Shown: piece by piece, positions 14,941 to 22,582 of the stretch
How the letters are laid out: every line of letters begins with the position of its first letter
Position numbering within the stretch: the stretch's first letter is position 1
IMG/VR virus record: IMGVR_UViG_3300025767_000090
Span: 1 to 29,809 of that record
Strand: one strand, 5' to 3'
Origin: a virus
DNA: 29,809 bases
Notes under the pieces: model-generated
Told to the model about the DNA's origin: nothing
The model's input: the letters and a program-made list of their open reading frames with translations, nothing else
The model's database searches: none
Position numbers and translations under genes: made by a program

Positions 14941-16169
14941 TGGCTGTCCCAACACCTTTAGTAGAAGTAGGTTTCGATCTAACAGAAACTGGAACTGGTC
15001 CATTCTTCGAGCTAGATGACCCCGTAAAAGGCGTGTTAGATAACACCGATTGGTTTGTGGCCGGGGAGCTTTTTTATGATGTGACCGACCGGGTGCGATC
15101 AATCAATGTGACACGCGGCAAGAACCGCACGCTGGATTATTATGATGCCGGATTGGCCAATGTAGTTTTCAATAATCAAGACAGAACATTCGATCCCGAA
15201 TATGCGGCCAGTCCATTTTATGGGCAGATTATTCCTAAGCGATCTATACGCATACGCTCAGGTGGGCAATACCTATTCTGGGGAGTGGTGGATGACTGGA
15301 ACTTGGACTATGACACCAACAACGAAAACACAGCTAGCGCGGCTTCGTCTGATGCGCTGACACTTTTTGCTAGCCAAGCCTTATCAGCCAGCACTGCAAC
15401 AGCTCAATTTAGTGGCGAGCGCATAGATGCGGTTTTGTCAGACACTAATGTGAACTGGCCGGTCAGCGATCGCGACATCGAAACCGGTGTGCAAAGTCTG
15501 ATAGCCGATGAAATAGCTGAGGGCACAAATGTCCTAGAGTATTTGCGCAAGGTTAGCCGAAGTGAGCCGGGCAGCTTGTTTATCGGTGCTGATGGCAATG
15601 TTGTCTTTAGGGATCGCCGCACACCAGCAACAAGTGGCGGTTTAGTCCTAGCTGATGATGGGACTGGCATACCTTATTACGGTATGAAAGTTGTCTATGG
15701 ATCGGAGCTGCTTTACAACGAAGTTCTTATCGGTTCAGAAACAGCCGGCACAGTTATCGCTAGGGATACTGATTCGATAGATGAGTATGGTGTCTTAGCT
15801 TTGACACGAACTGGATTGTTGATGGACGATCCTAAAGATGTGGAAGATCTAGCAATTTATTACGCTCAGAAGTATTCACAACCGGAGTATCGCTTTGAGG
15901 CCGTCAGTTTGCAAGTTGATCAGCTGACACCGGAACAGCAGGCACAAGTTTTGGGTATTGACATTGGCGATGTGATTCAAATAAAGTTCACGCCCGGCGG
16001 CGTCGCACCAGCTATTAGTAAGTATGCCGAGGTAATACGAGTAGATAATTTGATAGACCCAATCACACACAGGATTACTTTAGGATTTAGCACCCTAGAC
16101 TTTGCGCTCTTAGTGCTAGATGATTTAGTGTTTGGTAAGCTAGACAACGGCAACGCGCTTGCCTTCTAA
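14940..16169 (+). CDS. Minor tail protein / distal tail-tip protein
   Basis: This 409-residue protein follows the tape measure by one-base overlap, where the distal tail and tail-hub proteins sit. It has a beta-rich N-terminus with DVTDRVRSINVTRGKNRTLDYYDAGLANVVFNNQDRTFDPEYAASPFYGQI, typical of actinophage minor tail proteins, followed by FWGVVDDWNLDYD. A later region (GDVIQIKFTPGGV, HRITLGFSTLDF) has the hub-like beta pattern seen in gp27-type baseplate proteins. It probably forms the tail tip or the base for fibres. The precise ring it belongs to cannot be determined. Confidence 0.85.
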   Translation: MAVPTPLVEVGFDLTETGTGPFFELDDPVKGVLDNTDWFVAGELFYDVTDRVRSINVTRGKNRTLDYYDAGLANVVFNNQDRTFDPEYAASPFYGQIIPKRSIRIRSGGQYLFWGVVDDWNLDYDTNNENTASAASSDALTLFASQALSASTATAQFSGERIDAVLSDTNVNWPVSDRDIETGVQSLIADEIAEGTNVLEYLRKVSRSEPGSLFIGADGNVVFRDRRTPATSGGLVLADDGTGIPYYGMKVVYGSELLYNEVLIGSETAGTVIARDTDSIDEYGVLALTRTGLLMDDPKDVEDLAIYYAQKYSQPEYRFEAVSLQVDQLTPEQQAQVLGIDIGDVIQIKFTPGGVAPAISKYAEVIRVDNLIDPITHRITLGFSTLDFALLVLDDLVFGKLDNGNALAF

Positions 16170-16178
16170 GGAGAAATA

Positions 16179-16835
16179 ATGGCTGGATTAGGCTACAAAG
16201 TTTGGACTGCTGGTGATGTCCTAGCGGCCGCAGATCTAAACGGATACCTCGCTGACCAAGTCGTAATGGTATTTGATGACACGACCGCGCGATCCTCAGC
16301 AGTAGGCACACCGACCGAAGGTATGTTGTCTTATCTGAAAGACACCAATGCTGTTGAATACTACGATGGCTCAGCTTGGACTGGCGTATCTAATCCCGGT
16401 GACATAACAGCCGTAACTGCTGGAACAGCTTTATCAGGCGGCGGCTCTTCGGGTGATGTGACTCTAGATGTTGATTTGACAGCCGTTGGAACTGGTATAA
16501 CGATCAACGCGAATCAGATCACAAACACAGTCACCAGCTCTACCGCTACTGCCTACACTCTTGTTGCTGGCGATGAGGGTAAAATCCTACAATTTACGGC
16601 AGCCTCGGCCACGATAACAGTCGGAACTGCAACGGATCTTGCATCAGGTGAGCGTATTGACATCCTTGACGATGGCGGTGGGATGACAGTCTCGGCAGAA
16701 TCAACAGCCGTAACTTTGAACGGAGCAGGAACCGCAGGAACGGCCTACACAGTAGGTGCTCAATACGAAGCAGTCACAATCCTTAGCCTCGGCTCAGATT
16801 CCTACCGCATAATCGGTAACATTACGGCGGTCTAA
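16179..16835 (+). CDS. Tail fibre-like protein (218 aa)
   Basis: The start at 16179 has a clear AAGGAGAAATA ribosome site. Residues 1-75 have the YKVWTAGDVLAAADLNGYLADQ motif found at the N-terminus of many phage minor tail and fibre proteins, then DTTARSSAVGTPTEGMLSYLKDTNAVEYYDGSAW. From about residue 80 the sequence is a Gly/Thr/Val-rich beta repeat (AVTAGTALSGGGSSGDVTLDVDLTAVGTGITI) like fibre shafts, ending in a C-terminal domain. It probably mediates or supports host binding. It ends one base before the first of three paralogous genes. Confidence 0.85.
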   Translation: MAGLGYKVWTAGDVLAAADLNGYLADQVVMVFDDTTARSSAVGTPTEGMLSYLKDTNAVEYYDGSAWTGVSNPGDITAVTAGTALSGGGSSGDVTLDVDLTAVGTGITINANQITNTVTSSTATAYTLVAGDEGKILQFTAASATITVGTATDLASGERIDILDDGGGMTVSAESTAVTLNGAGTAGTAYTVGAQYEAVTILSLGSDSYRIIGNITAV

Positions 16836-17420
16836 ATGCTGCTACTAGGTGTATTAGCAGCACAAGCCGAAGGAGCTGTCGCAGGTGCAGGCTCATACGA
16901 CCTGCTTGAAACAGAGATACTGACAGGCTCACAAGCTGAAATTACATTCAGCTCGCTAGGCGATTACTCAAGCGACTACCAACACTTCCAGATAAGAATG
17001 GTTGCTAGAAGCACAAGAAATGCCGATAATTCAAATTATTATGTTCGGTTCAATGGCGATACAGGTGGCAACTACTCTCAACATTATATGAGAGGCAATG
17101 GTTCAGCAATGGAATCTGCAAACTTGCAAACTAGCGGAACACAGGGGGTCTATGTTTATCAAGGACTCACTTCCGCAACAAGTGGGACAAACATTTATGC
17201 CGCTTCTGTAATTGACATTCTCGACCCATTCGACACCAATAAATACACGACTATTAGAGTGCTTACTGGTTTCACAGGTGCAATAAGTAGAATTTTGCTG
17301 GAAAGCGGATTATGGATGTCCACTAATTCGGTAACTTCGATTACCTTCGATGAATACTTCGGTGCGAACTTTGCTGAGGATACCCGCATTTCGCTCTACG
17401 GCCTGAAAGCGAGTGCATAA
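16836..17420 (+). CDS. Fibre/receptor-binding paralogue A (194 aa)
   Basis: The first of three tandem related genes. After a hydrophobic N-terminus (MLLLGVLAAQAEGA) the 194-residue protein has LLETEILTGSQAEITFSSLGDY, YYVRFNGDTGGNYS near the middle, IDILDPFDTNKYTTIRVLTGF and a closing ISLYGLKASA. The paralogues share FSSIP-like, RFNGDTGxNY, NTxAITSI and SLYG features. The region is mostly beta and looks like a virion head-binding domain. Tail location and a role in receptor recognition are inferred from position. Start ATG 16836 directly follows the previous stop. Confidence 0.75.
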   Translation: MLLLGVLAAQAEGAVAGAGSYDLLETEILTGSQAEITFSSLGDYSSDYQHFQIRMVARSTRNADNSNYYVRFNGDTGGNYSQHYMRGNGSAMESANLQTSGTQGVYVYQGLTSATSGTNIYAASVIDILDPFDTNKYTTIRVLTGFTGAISRILLESGLWMSTNSVTSITFDEYFGANFAEDTRISLYGLKASA

Positions 17421-17926
17421 TGCCTACTGTTTATAGTCCTCCTGTTTCTACCTATGTAGCGTTAGCGACTACGACACTCGGAGGAACAGATGCTTCAGTT
17501 ACTTTTTCTTCTATTCCTGCAAGTTATAGAGATTTGGTGCTGGTTATTAACGGCTCGATAACTAACTATGACTACATCTTGCTTCGCTATAACGGCGACA
17601 CAGGTAGTAATTACCCCTATGTAGATTTTATTGGAGATGGGTCTGGCGATTACTCAAATAGTGCAACACTCACAGGAGCAAGAGTAGGGCGTATGTCCAC
17701 AACTGCTGGAGTGATTTCAAATGTGATTGCTCAAATTATGGATTACTCAGCGACAGATAAACACAAAACAACTTTGGCAAGAGGAACATCTCCAGATGAA
17801 ATGACTATCGGAGTAGCCTCAAGGTGGGCAAATACGAGTGCAATTACATCTGTAACTGCTTTGACTTTATCGGGAGAATCTTTTGAATCTGGGACGACCC
17901 TCTCGCTTTACGGAATCGAGGCCTAG
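17420..17926 (+). CDS. Fibre/receptor-binding paralogue B (168 aa)
   Basis: The second paralogue overlaps the first by one base. It reads TYVALATTTLGGTDASVTFSSIPASYRDLVLVING, then LLRYNGDTGSNYPYVDF, QIMDYSATDKHKTTLARGT, NTSAITSVTALTL and SLYGIEA. Alignment by eye with its neighbours shows the same order of blocks but many substitutions, so the copies are old or fast-evolving. No signal peptide. Like the others it uses fewer CTAG-containing codons than the rest of the late region. Confidence 0.75.
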   Translation: MPTVYSPPVSTYVALATTTLGGTDASVTFSSIPASYRDLVLVINGSITNYDYILLRYNGDTGSNYPYVDFIGDGSGDYSNSATLTGARVGRMSTTAGVISNVIAQIMDYSATDKHKTTLARGTSPDEMTIGVASRWANTSAITSVTALTLSGESFESGTTLSLYGIEA

Positions 17927-17928
17927 TT

Positions 17929-18450
17929 ATGAGTTATGAAGTTATAGAACACATTGAGGTAGGTTCGGGTGGGGCTGCTTCGATTGAGTTTACTTCGATA
18001 CCTGCTGACTACACAGACTTGATGTTGGTGTATTCGCTACGAAACACCACTACCACTAACTATCAGACAATGAGCTTCAATGGGTCAACATCTAACTTCA
18101 CTCATAGAGAATTGCAAGGCGAAGGTAGCGGAACACCATCTTCTGCTTCAAGAACCGACAGCGTAATGCGACTGAGCGTTGCCCGAAGCGACTTTACTTC
18201 TAACACATTCTCATCAACTAGAATTTACATCCCGAACTATCGCTCAAGCGCAAATAAAAGCTTTAGTCTTGATGCAGTTACGGAAAACAATGCAACTCTC
18301 TCTTACCAAGCGATTATCGCTGGGCTATGGAGTCAGACATCGGCAATCACTAGCATCACGCTGACATCTCCAGCCAACTTTGTCGAACACAGTAGCGCCT
18401 CGTTGTTTGGAATCACAGCAGGCTCAGACGGAACAACAACAGTTAGCTAA
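17929..18450 (+). CDS. Fibre/receptor-binding paralogue C (173 aa)
   Basis: The third paralogue starts 2 bases after paralogue B. It has EVGSGGAASIEFTSIPADYTDLMLVYSL, MSFNGSTSNFTHRE, NYRSSANKSFSLDAVT, QTSAITSITLTSP and ASLFGITAG followed by a Thr-rich tail. Block order matches A and B. A tandem array of divergent copies suggests receptor-binding diversification, as an inference. The likely virion location is the tail tip, on the basis of neighbours. Confidence 0.75.
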   Translation: MSYEVIEHIEVGSGGAASIEFTSIPADYTDLMLVYSLRNTTTTNYQTMSFNGSTSNFTHRELQGEGSGTPSSASRTDSVMRLSVARSDFTSNTFSSTRIYIPNYRSSANKSFSLDAVTENNATLSYQAIIAGLWSQTSAITSITLTSPANFVEHSSASLFGITAGSDGTTTVS

Positions 18451-18458
18451 CAGACAGG

Positions 18459-18470
18459 TAAAATAAAACT
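18459..18470 (+). promoter_or_regulatory. Leaderless-type -10 before gene at 18471
   Basis: TAAAAT (18459-18464) lies exactly 6 nt before ATG 18471, without a ribosome site. It is a good -10 match and has the same layout as those before 7291, 11010 and 11438. Confidence 0.5.
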
Positions 18471-18707
18471 ATGACAGACAGACCAACTAAATTGATCGTA
18501 GATTGCTCGACTGGGGAAAGAACAGTCGTGCCTCTAACCGATGAGGAGATCGCAGAGCGTGAAGCAATGGCAGCTCAGGCAGAAGCAGACCGACTGGCTC
18601 AGGAGCAGGCTGAGGCTGACTTGCAGGCACTCAAGGATTCGGCTAAGGCAAAGCTGGTGGCTGGTGAGCCTCTGACTGCTGAAGAAGCAGATACGCTCGT
18701 CCTGTAG
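18471..18707 (+). CDS. Small helical protein after the fibre genes (78 aa)
   Basis: The 78-residue product opens with a short beta stretch (TKLIVDCSTGERTVVPLTDEEIAEREAM) and continues as a long Ala/Glu/Gln helix (AAQAEADRLAQEQAEADLQAL), ending LVAGEPLTAEEADTLVL. Small proteins of this design follow tail-fibre genes in many aquatic phages, where an assembly or chaperone role is suspected. Here the role is not established. The start has no ribosome site, matching the leaderless layout. Confidence 0.75.
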   Translation: MTDRPTKLIVDCSTGERTVVPLTDEEIAEREAMAAQAEADRLAQEQAEADLQALKDSAKAKLVAGEPLTAEEADTLVL

Positions 18708-18751
18708 AATAGATCTCAACCACACACTCTTAGTGACTTTTGGAGCGTGTA

Positions 18752-18970
18752 GTGAGCAACGAAGATATACCCCAGTGGGCTATTGAACTAATCAAGCAAG
18801 TCGAAAGACTAAATGAGAAGATCCCTACCCACATAGATTGGGTAGAGCGCAACATCAAAGATCACGAAATGCGTTTACGCAACCTAGAGCGGCGTATGTG
18901 GGTGGTCGCAGGAGCGGCCGCAGTTATCGGTGCATTATCAGCAGGAGTGTGGCAAGTATTCAATGGCTAA
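18752..18970 (+). CDS. XhlA-like coiled-coil/membrane lysis protein
   Basis: GTG 18752 is chosen because GGAG lies 6 nt upstream; an in-frame TTG at 18740 would add four residues. The 72-residue protein has a helical cytoplasmic part (IELIKQVERLNEKIPTHIDWVERNIKDHEMRLRNLERR) and one C-terminal membrane segment (MWVVAGAAAVIGALSAGVW). This arrangement matches the haemolysin XhlA family, which assists holins in lysis. It lies just before the endolysin and overlaps it by 8 bases. The family link is by architecture and context, so the assignment is moderate. Confidence 0.75.
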   Translation: MSNEDIPQWAIELIKQVERLNEKIPTHIDWVERNIKDHEMRLRNLERRMWVVAGAAAVIGALSAGVWQVFNG

Positions 18971-19481
18971 GCGCGTAGCAGACTGGCGATTCCCTTACCC
19001 GGATAAATACATCACCGGTCACTATGGCACGCTGAGCGAGTATCGCAAGGCGCGCGGTATGCAACCACACAGCGGCACAGACTGGGCTAGGCCACGCGGC
19101 ACGCGTATCCCAGCGATCGCGAAAGGCACAATCAGACTTATTCAGTTTTCTAAAGTCTTGGGCTGGGTCGTGGTGCAAACTGCGATGGATAAAGACGGCC
19201 GTATCTGGTATCTAAGTTATTGCCATATGGATAACAGACCCGGCTACGAAGTTGGTCAGAAAGTTGTCAAAGGTCAGACCATCGGACTGGTGGGTTCAAC
19301 TGGTATGAGTTCAGGCCCACACCTACACGCAACAGCCAGCCGCACGCTAAAGGGTGTGTTCGGCGTGACTGCCCAGAAGGTGGACTTGTATAAACTGATT
19401 GGTGAGAACATCAAGCAGACGAAAGCTGAGCCAGCTAAGCATCAGCACAAGTGTGAGTGTGGAGAAGTTTGGAATGATTAG
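18963..19481 (+). CDS. M23-family peptidase endolysin
   Basis: This 172-residue enzyme should cut peptide bonds in peptidoglycan. The metal and catalytic residues are visible: H36 and D40 in PHSGTDW, H88 in YCHMD, and H120-L-H122 in GPHLH, the full LytM/M23 set. There is no signal peptide, so export depends on a holin. No standard cell wall binding domain is present, but the C-terminus (HKCECGEVWND) has the look of half a zinc ribbon. Start ATG 18963 is inside the end of the previous gene. It overlaps the holin-like gene by 8 bases. Confidence 0.92.
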   Translation: MAKRVADWRFPYPDKYITGHYGTLSEYRKARGMQPHSGTDWARPRGTRIPAIAKGTIRLIQFSKVLGWVVVQTAMDKDGRIWYLSYCHMDNRPGYEVGQKVVKGQTIGLVGSTGMSSGPHLHATASRTLKGVFGVTAQKVDLYKLIGENIKQTKAEPAKHQHKCECGEVWND

Positions 19482-19836
19482 GTTGTATCTGAAGCAGTTT
19501 GGCCTACGATCGCTAGGTCTAACGCTAGCTACTTTCTTCGGCGGCACAGCTATTGGTGCGGTGGCCGGAGATTGGTTGATGGGTTCAATAATCGGTGTCG
19601 GTTCTGCTTTTGCCGTAGTCCTCACAACGATTGGTGTCTCGCTAGCTTGGAAAGGCACGCTAGAAATAACAGACATTCAAAATGCTTACCGCGCGGCGGT
19701 CGCTAAGTCTGACAGCGAAGCAGTCAAAGATGCATTAGAAGTCAATAAAGACGGCGACTTTGATTGGGATGATGTAGAGGACTCCCCGGACATTGATCCT
19801 GAGCTTTCAGAGGACGAGGATCTATCTTCTAAGTAA
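19474..19836 (+). CDS. Holin-like two-helix membrane protein with acidic tail
   Basis: ATG 19474 follows GGAGAAG in the endolysin end. The 120-residue protein has two predicted membrane helices (LRSLGLTLATFFGGTAIGAVAGDWL and IIGVGSAFAVVLTTIGVSLAW) and a long acidic tail with DIQNAYRAAVAKSDSEAVKDAL, NKDGDFDWDDVEDS, DPELSEDED. Two membrane helices beside an endolysin fit a class II-like holin. The NKDGDFDWDD loop resembles an EF-hand-type calcium loop. It ends inside the convergent WhiB gene. Holin identity is inferred from topology and place. Confidence 0.8.
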   Translation: MIRLYLKQFGLRSLGLTLATFFGGTAIGAVAGDWLMGSIIGVGSAFAVVLTTIGVSLAWKGTLEITDIQNAYRAAVAKSDSEAVKDALEVNKDGDFDWDDVEDSPDIDPELSEDEDLSSK

Positions 19837-20109
19837 GTTAGATCGCTCACGCGTAGTTAGCCCACCCCAGATCCCAGCAGTTTCTTTAGAGGCTAGCGCG
19901 TAATCTAGGCACTCATTTTCAAACAAGCAAGATCCACACAACTTTTTAGCCCAAGCTTCAACGCTGGCTTTTTCGATTGGCTCAAAAAAATCTTCAGGAA
20001 AAAATAGTTCAGGCCGCTTGCGGCAAGGCGGCACAAAGCCATTGCGATCATTCTCAGCCATAATGCGATGGTTCAAAGAAAGATACTTTTCTTGGGCTTC
20101 CCGGTTCAT
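19822..20109 (-). CDS. WhiB-family iron-sulfur regulator
   Basis: This 95-residue protein is the only reverse-strand gene. It has the four iron-sulfur cysteines C29, C58, C61 and C67 (PPCRKRPELFF, LCGSCLFENECLDYA) and the GIWGG turn at 79-83 followed by a basic tail (TTRERSNLLRR). WhiB proteins are restricted to Actinobacteria and their phages and bind the vegetative sigma factor region 4 to change promoter choice. Its gene ends tail-to-tail with the holin, overlapping by 15 bases. Phage WhiB copies are known to alter host septation genes and block superinfection in mycobacteria; the role here is unknown. Confidence 0.92.
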   Translation of the reverse strand: MNREAQEKYLSLNHRIMAENDRNGFVPPCRKRPELFFPEDFFEPIEKASVEAWAKKLCGSCLFENECLDYALASKETAGIWGGLTTRERSNLLRR

Positions 20110-20143
20110 AAATAAAGGCTAAGGCTAAAAATGTCACTACGGC

Positions 20144-20210
20144 GAGTTATAGTTGGGCTTGTCAGAAATCGGACTTAGGGTAACAATTAGTTACTTATAG
20201 TTAGGAATGA
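20144..20210. promoter_or_regulatory. Divergent whiB / early gene control region
   Basis: Between the two divergent genes lie two copies of TTATAGTT (20147-20154 and 20195-20202) and TTAGTTACTT (20188-20197). These share blocks with the promoter repeats near 5050 and 25610. In the rightward direction TATAGT (20196-20201) is a candidate -10. In the leftward direction the complement gives TATAAC as a candidate -10 for whiB. Promoters in both directions are inferred. Confidence 0.6.
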
Positions 20211-20233
20211 TAAAAGAAGCAAAAAAGTAAGAA

Positions 20234-20259
20234 GGCGGCGATCGCCATTGACCGCCGCC
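20234..20259 (+). promoter_or_regulatory. GC-rich hairpin in the early leader
   Basis: GGCGGCG (20234-20240) and CGCCGCC (20253-20259) form a perfect 7-bp stem with a 12-nt loop, and the first arm overlaps the palindrome GGCGATCGCC. It lies 22 nt before the exonuclease start, without a following T run on the + strand. On the reverse strand the stem is followed by a T-rich stretch. It may stabilise the mRNA or attenuate transcription. Confidence 0.5.
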
Positions 20260-20281
20260 TACCATCAGAAAGGACAAAGAA

Positions 20282-21193
20282 ATGATGGCAGACAAAAGTG
20301 TATCACTTAGAACCCTTGACTATCTAAATTCAGTAGCGGTTTATCTGGGTCAAGCTGAGCCGGGATCGCCAGAGTGGGATGAGTTTAGGCGTAATCGAAT
20401 AGGTGGTTCAGAAGTCGGCGCGATCGCTGGCGAAAGCAAATACGAATCCGCTTACAGCCTTTGGGCTAAGAAGTGTGGGCTAATACCGATAGACCGCACC
20501 GATAACGAACCAATGTATTGGGGAAGATCCTTAGAGCCAAACATTATTAGGCGCTTTCAGGAAGAACACCCAGAGCTGTTAGTTACTAGCGGCGTAGGAA
20601 CTTGGGCTAATAAACAATACGACTTTATGCTCGCTAATCCTGATGGGATCTATGAGCGCGAGGATGGGTCACTAGGGATTTTAGAAATCAAGACTGCTAG
20701 GTTCGGTGATGATTGGGCGGAGGGTGTGCCACGATACTACGAAACGCAAGTGCAATGGTATCTAAGAACCTTTGGCCTAACCGAAGCGTATGTTGCGGTG
20801 CTGATCGCTGGCTCAGATTATCGCGAGTATCAGATTGGCGCGGACAAGATGTGGCAGGACTATGACCTAGAGCGCGTAATCGCTTTCCGTCAATGCGTAG
20901 AGAAGCAAGAGCGACCAGATTGGGATGGCTCAGAAAGCACACTACAAACTGTCAGAGCGATGCACCCTGAGATAGATCTAGAGGGTGTGGTGGAACTAGG
21001 TGAGCTAGGCATAAGTTACTTCAATGCCACATACCGCTTAGAGGAAGCGCAAAAAGAAGTCAAGACTTTTGAGGCGGCGATCCTAGATACGATGGGTAAC
21101 GCACGCACAGCGCTGATCTTTGACCGGCCAGAACTAATTAGGGTTGCACGCGGTAAGGGAAAGCCTTACCTAACCAAAAAGAAAGGACAATAA
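20282..21193 (+). CDS. YqaJ-family recombination exonuclease
   Basis: This 303-residue protein probably degrades one DNA strand from ends to start recombination. The PD-(D/E)XK core of the YqaJ/lambda-exonuclease family is visible: RIGGSEVGAIAG (40-50), E85 in GRSLEPNI, D121 in NPDGIYE, E135-I-K137 in LEIKTAR, and Q156 in ETQVQWY. A helical C-terminus follows. AGAAAGGACAAAGAA precedes ATG 20282 (ATG 20285 also possible). It leads the rightward early operon. The next genes, including a probable annealing protein, support a two-part recombination system. Confidence 0.9.
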   Translation: MMADKSVSLRTLDYLNSVAVYLGQAEPGSPEWDEFRRNRIGGSEVGAIAGESKYESAYSLWAKKCGLIPIDRTDNEPMYWGRSLEPNIIRRFQEEHPELLVTSGVGTWANKQYDFMLANPDGIYEREDGSLGILEIKTARFGDDWAEGVPRYYETQVQWYLRTFGLTEAYVAVLIAGSDYREYQIGADKMWQDYDLERVIAFRQCVEKQERPDWDGSESTLQTVRAMHPEIDLEGVVELGELGISYFNATYRLEEAQKEVKTFEAAILDTMGNARTALIFDRPELIRVARGKGKPYLTKKKGQ

Positions 21194-21585
21194 TGTCAAA
21201 GCAACTACCCACAGAGCCACAAGAGTTAGTGGACATACTAGATACCTATTACGAAGGTGACCCAAAAGTAGGTGATGTGGTGATGCTTCGTCACCGCTTT
21301 GAGCATACGAGTATCGCTGGTCAAGTGACTGGCCTTTCAAGGCACCACGCTCACCGAGGCTACGACCCCGAAAATGACTACGAGATTGTGGTCTATCAAG
21401 AATACAAACTAAAGCTGGCCGGGATAAAGGGTTGGCTAGGTGTATCCGAAGAAGAAGAATGGGAGGTCACCGAGGTTATGGACGGTAAGGAGTGGCACAA
21501 GCTAAAGCCTGATGTCGTTTTACAAAGTTCGGTTGATGACCTAATAGATGCCGCACAAGATGAAAGTGAAGATGATGAGCTATAA
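21193..21585 (+). CDS. Unknown acidic early protein (130 aa)
   Basis: The 130-residue product overlaps the exonuclease stop by one base. Its middle, KVGDVVMLRHRFEHTSIAGQVTGLSRHHAHRGYD...YEIVVYQEYKLKLAGIKGW, looks like a small beta barrel (VGDVV, GQVTGL, EIVVYQEY). The end is very acidic (SSVDDLIDAAQDESEDDEL). No family is recognised. Its place between the exonuclease and the annealing protein suggests a DNA-processing partner, without direct proof. Confidence 0.75.
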   Translation: MSKQLPTEPQELVDILDTYYEGDPKVGDVVMLRHRFEHTSIAGQVTGLSRHHAHRGYDPENDYEIVVYQEYKLKLAGIKGWLGVSEEEEWEVTEVMDGKEWHKLKPDVVLQSSVDDLIDAAQDESEDDEL

Positions 21586-22123
21586 CCCTAAAGACTACGA
21601 AGAAGTAAAAGATCGCCTAGCCCGTTTCTATAAGGATCACCCAGATGCGCGGATACTAACGGACAACATCACTACTCCATCAGATCGCGATGCTCTTACT
21701 TGGGTAGTGCGCGCTACGATTTGGCTACCAATGTGGGAAATCTATGAGGATTGGCAAGCGCAACCAGTGCCAGAGGACAATTGGTATTGCAAGTCCACCG
21801 GCCTAGCCTTTGAGATTGACGGCAAAGGTGGTATGGCCAACAAGACTAGCGCCTTAGAGAACTGTGAGACTAGCGCGATCGGTAGAGCCTTGGCTAACTG
21901 CGGTTACGGCGGTGACAAGCGCGCTAGTCGCGAGGAAATGGACAAAGTGCAACGCGGTGTAACACCTAGCCGCGATTGGGTCAAGGAGGCTAAGGCCGCT
22001 AAGACGATTGAAGAACTACGCAAGCTGTATGCTGATGCTAGAAAGGCTGGCGCTGACAACCCGGCGCTCGCCACAATAGCAGATTTGGCAGAGGCTTGGA
22101 TAGAGAAACAGAAGCAATCCTAG
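21572..22123 (+). CDS. Probable ERF-like single-strand annealing protein
   Basis: The gene overlaps the previous one; start ATG 21572 or 21575 is preferred over an ATG at 21548 because a GAAAGTGAAG stretch lies upstream. The 183-residue protein has YEEVKDRLARFYKDHPDARILTDN, DRDALTWVVRATIWLP, KSTGLAFEIDGKGGMANKTSALENCETSAIGRALANCGYGGDKRAS. The run TSALENCETSAIGRALANxGYG with a preceding A/GxAxE pattern resembles ERF-type annealing proteins found beside phage exonucleases. A C-terminal helical tail follows. The identity is moderate; the pairing with YqaJ supports it. Confidence 0.65.
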   Translation: MMSYNPKDYEEVKDRLARFYKDHPDARILTDNITTPSDRDALTWVVRATIWLPMWEIYEDWQAQPVPEDNWYCKSTGLAFEIDGKGGMANKTSALENCETSAIGRALANCGYGGDKRASREEMDKVQRGVTPSRDWVKEAKAAKTIEELRKLYADARKAGADNPALATIADLAEAWIEKQKQS

Positions 22124-22281
22124 TAGCGCACATCGAAGAACAGCGTGAGCTGGCTGAGCGCCTTTACCGCGCTCGCCAGTTCGGCTGGACTCATTATGTG
22201 TTTAGGGTTCACGAACTTGAAAAGCGGTTAGAAAATGTCAGAAATAATAACACCGGACAGGATAATTCAGGCGCTAGCTGA
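22096..22281 (+). CDS. Small helical early protein (61 aa)
   Basis: From TTG 22096 the frame gives MDRETEAILVAHIEEQRELAERLYRARQFGW, a charged helix, then VFRVHELEKRLENVRNNN. There is no good ribosome site at the TTG and the start overlaps the previous gene by 28 bases, so the true start is uncertain. Its end overlaps the next gene by 47 bases. Function unknown; coding potential rests on intact frame and dense packing. Confidence 0.5.
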   Translation: MDRETEAILVAHIEEQRELAERLYRARQFGWTHYVFRVHELEKRLENVRNNNTGQDNSGAS

Positions 22282-22582
22282 TCTACGCAAGGAAGCTGAG
22301 AAGGGCATAAATGCACAATACGAAGCGGAATCAGATTTAGCGCGCAAGCAAAGCGAAGCTGAACGGATAGAGGCTACGGCCTTTCTGCGCATAGATGGGT
22401 TGGTTAGCGATCGTCAAGCACTCGCAAAGTTAGAAAGCCAAGAGGCACGCCTAGAGGCTGACTTAGCACGCGCGGCTTACAATCGTGTTCGGACTAAACT
22501 AAATCAGCTCAATCAGGCGCAGAGCGCGTTACAGACACAAGCCAGAATGGTTGAGATAACTTATCAACAGGCAGGTAGATGA
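22235..22582 (+). CDS. Coiled-coil early protein (115 aa)
   Basis: The 115-residue product is almost all helix with heptad patterning (IIQALADLRKEAEKGINAQYEAESDLARKQSEAERIEATAFL and ALAKLESQEARLEADLARAAYNRVRTKLNQLNQAQSALQT), so a coiled coil or bundle is likely. No domain is recognised. It lies between the annealing protein and an HNH protein, so an accessory DNA role is possible. The stop overlaps the following ATG by 4 bases (ATGA). Confidence 0.75.
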   Translation: MSEIITPDRIIQALADLRKEAEKGINAQYEAESDLARKQSEAERIEATAFLRIDGLVSDRQALAKLESQEARLEADLARAAYNRVRTKLNQLNQAQSALQTQARMVEITYQQAGR

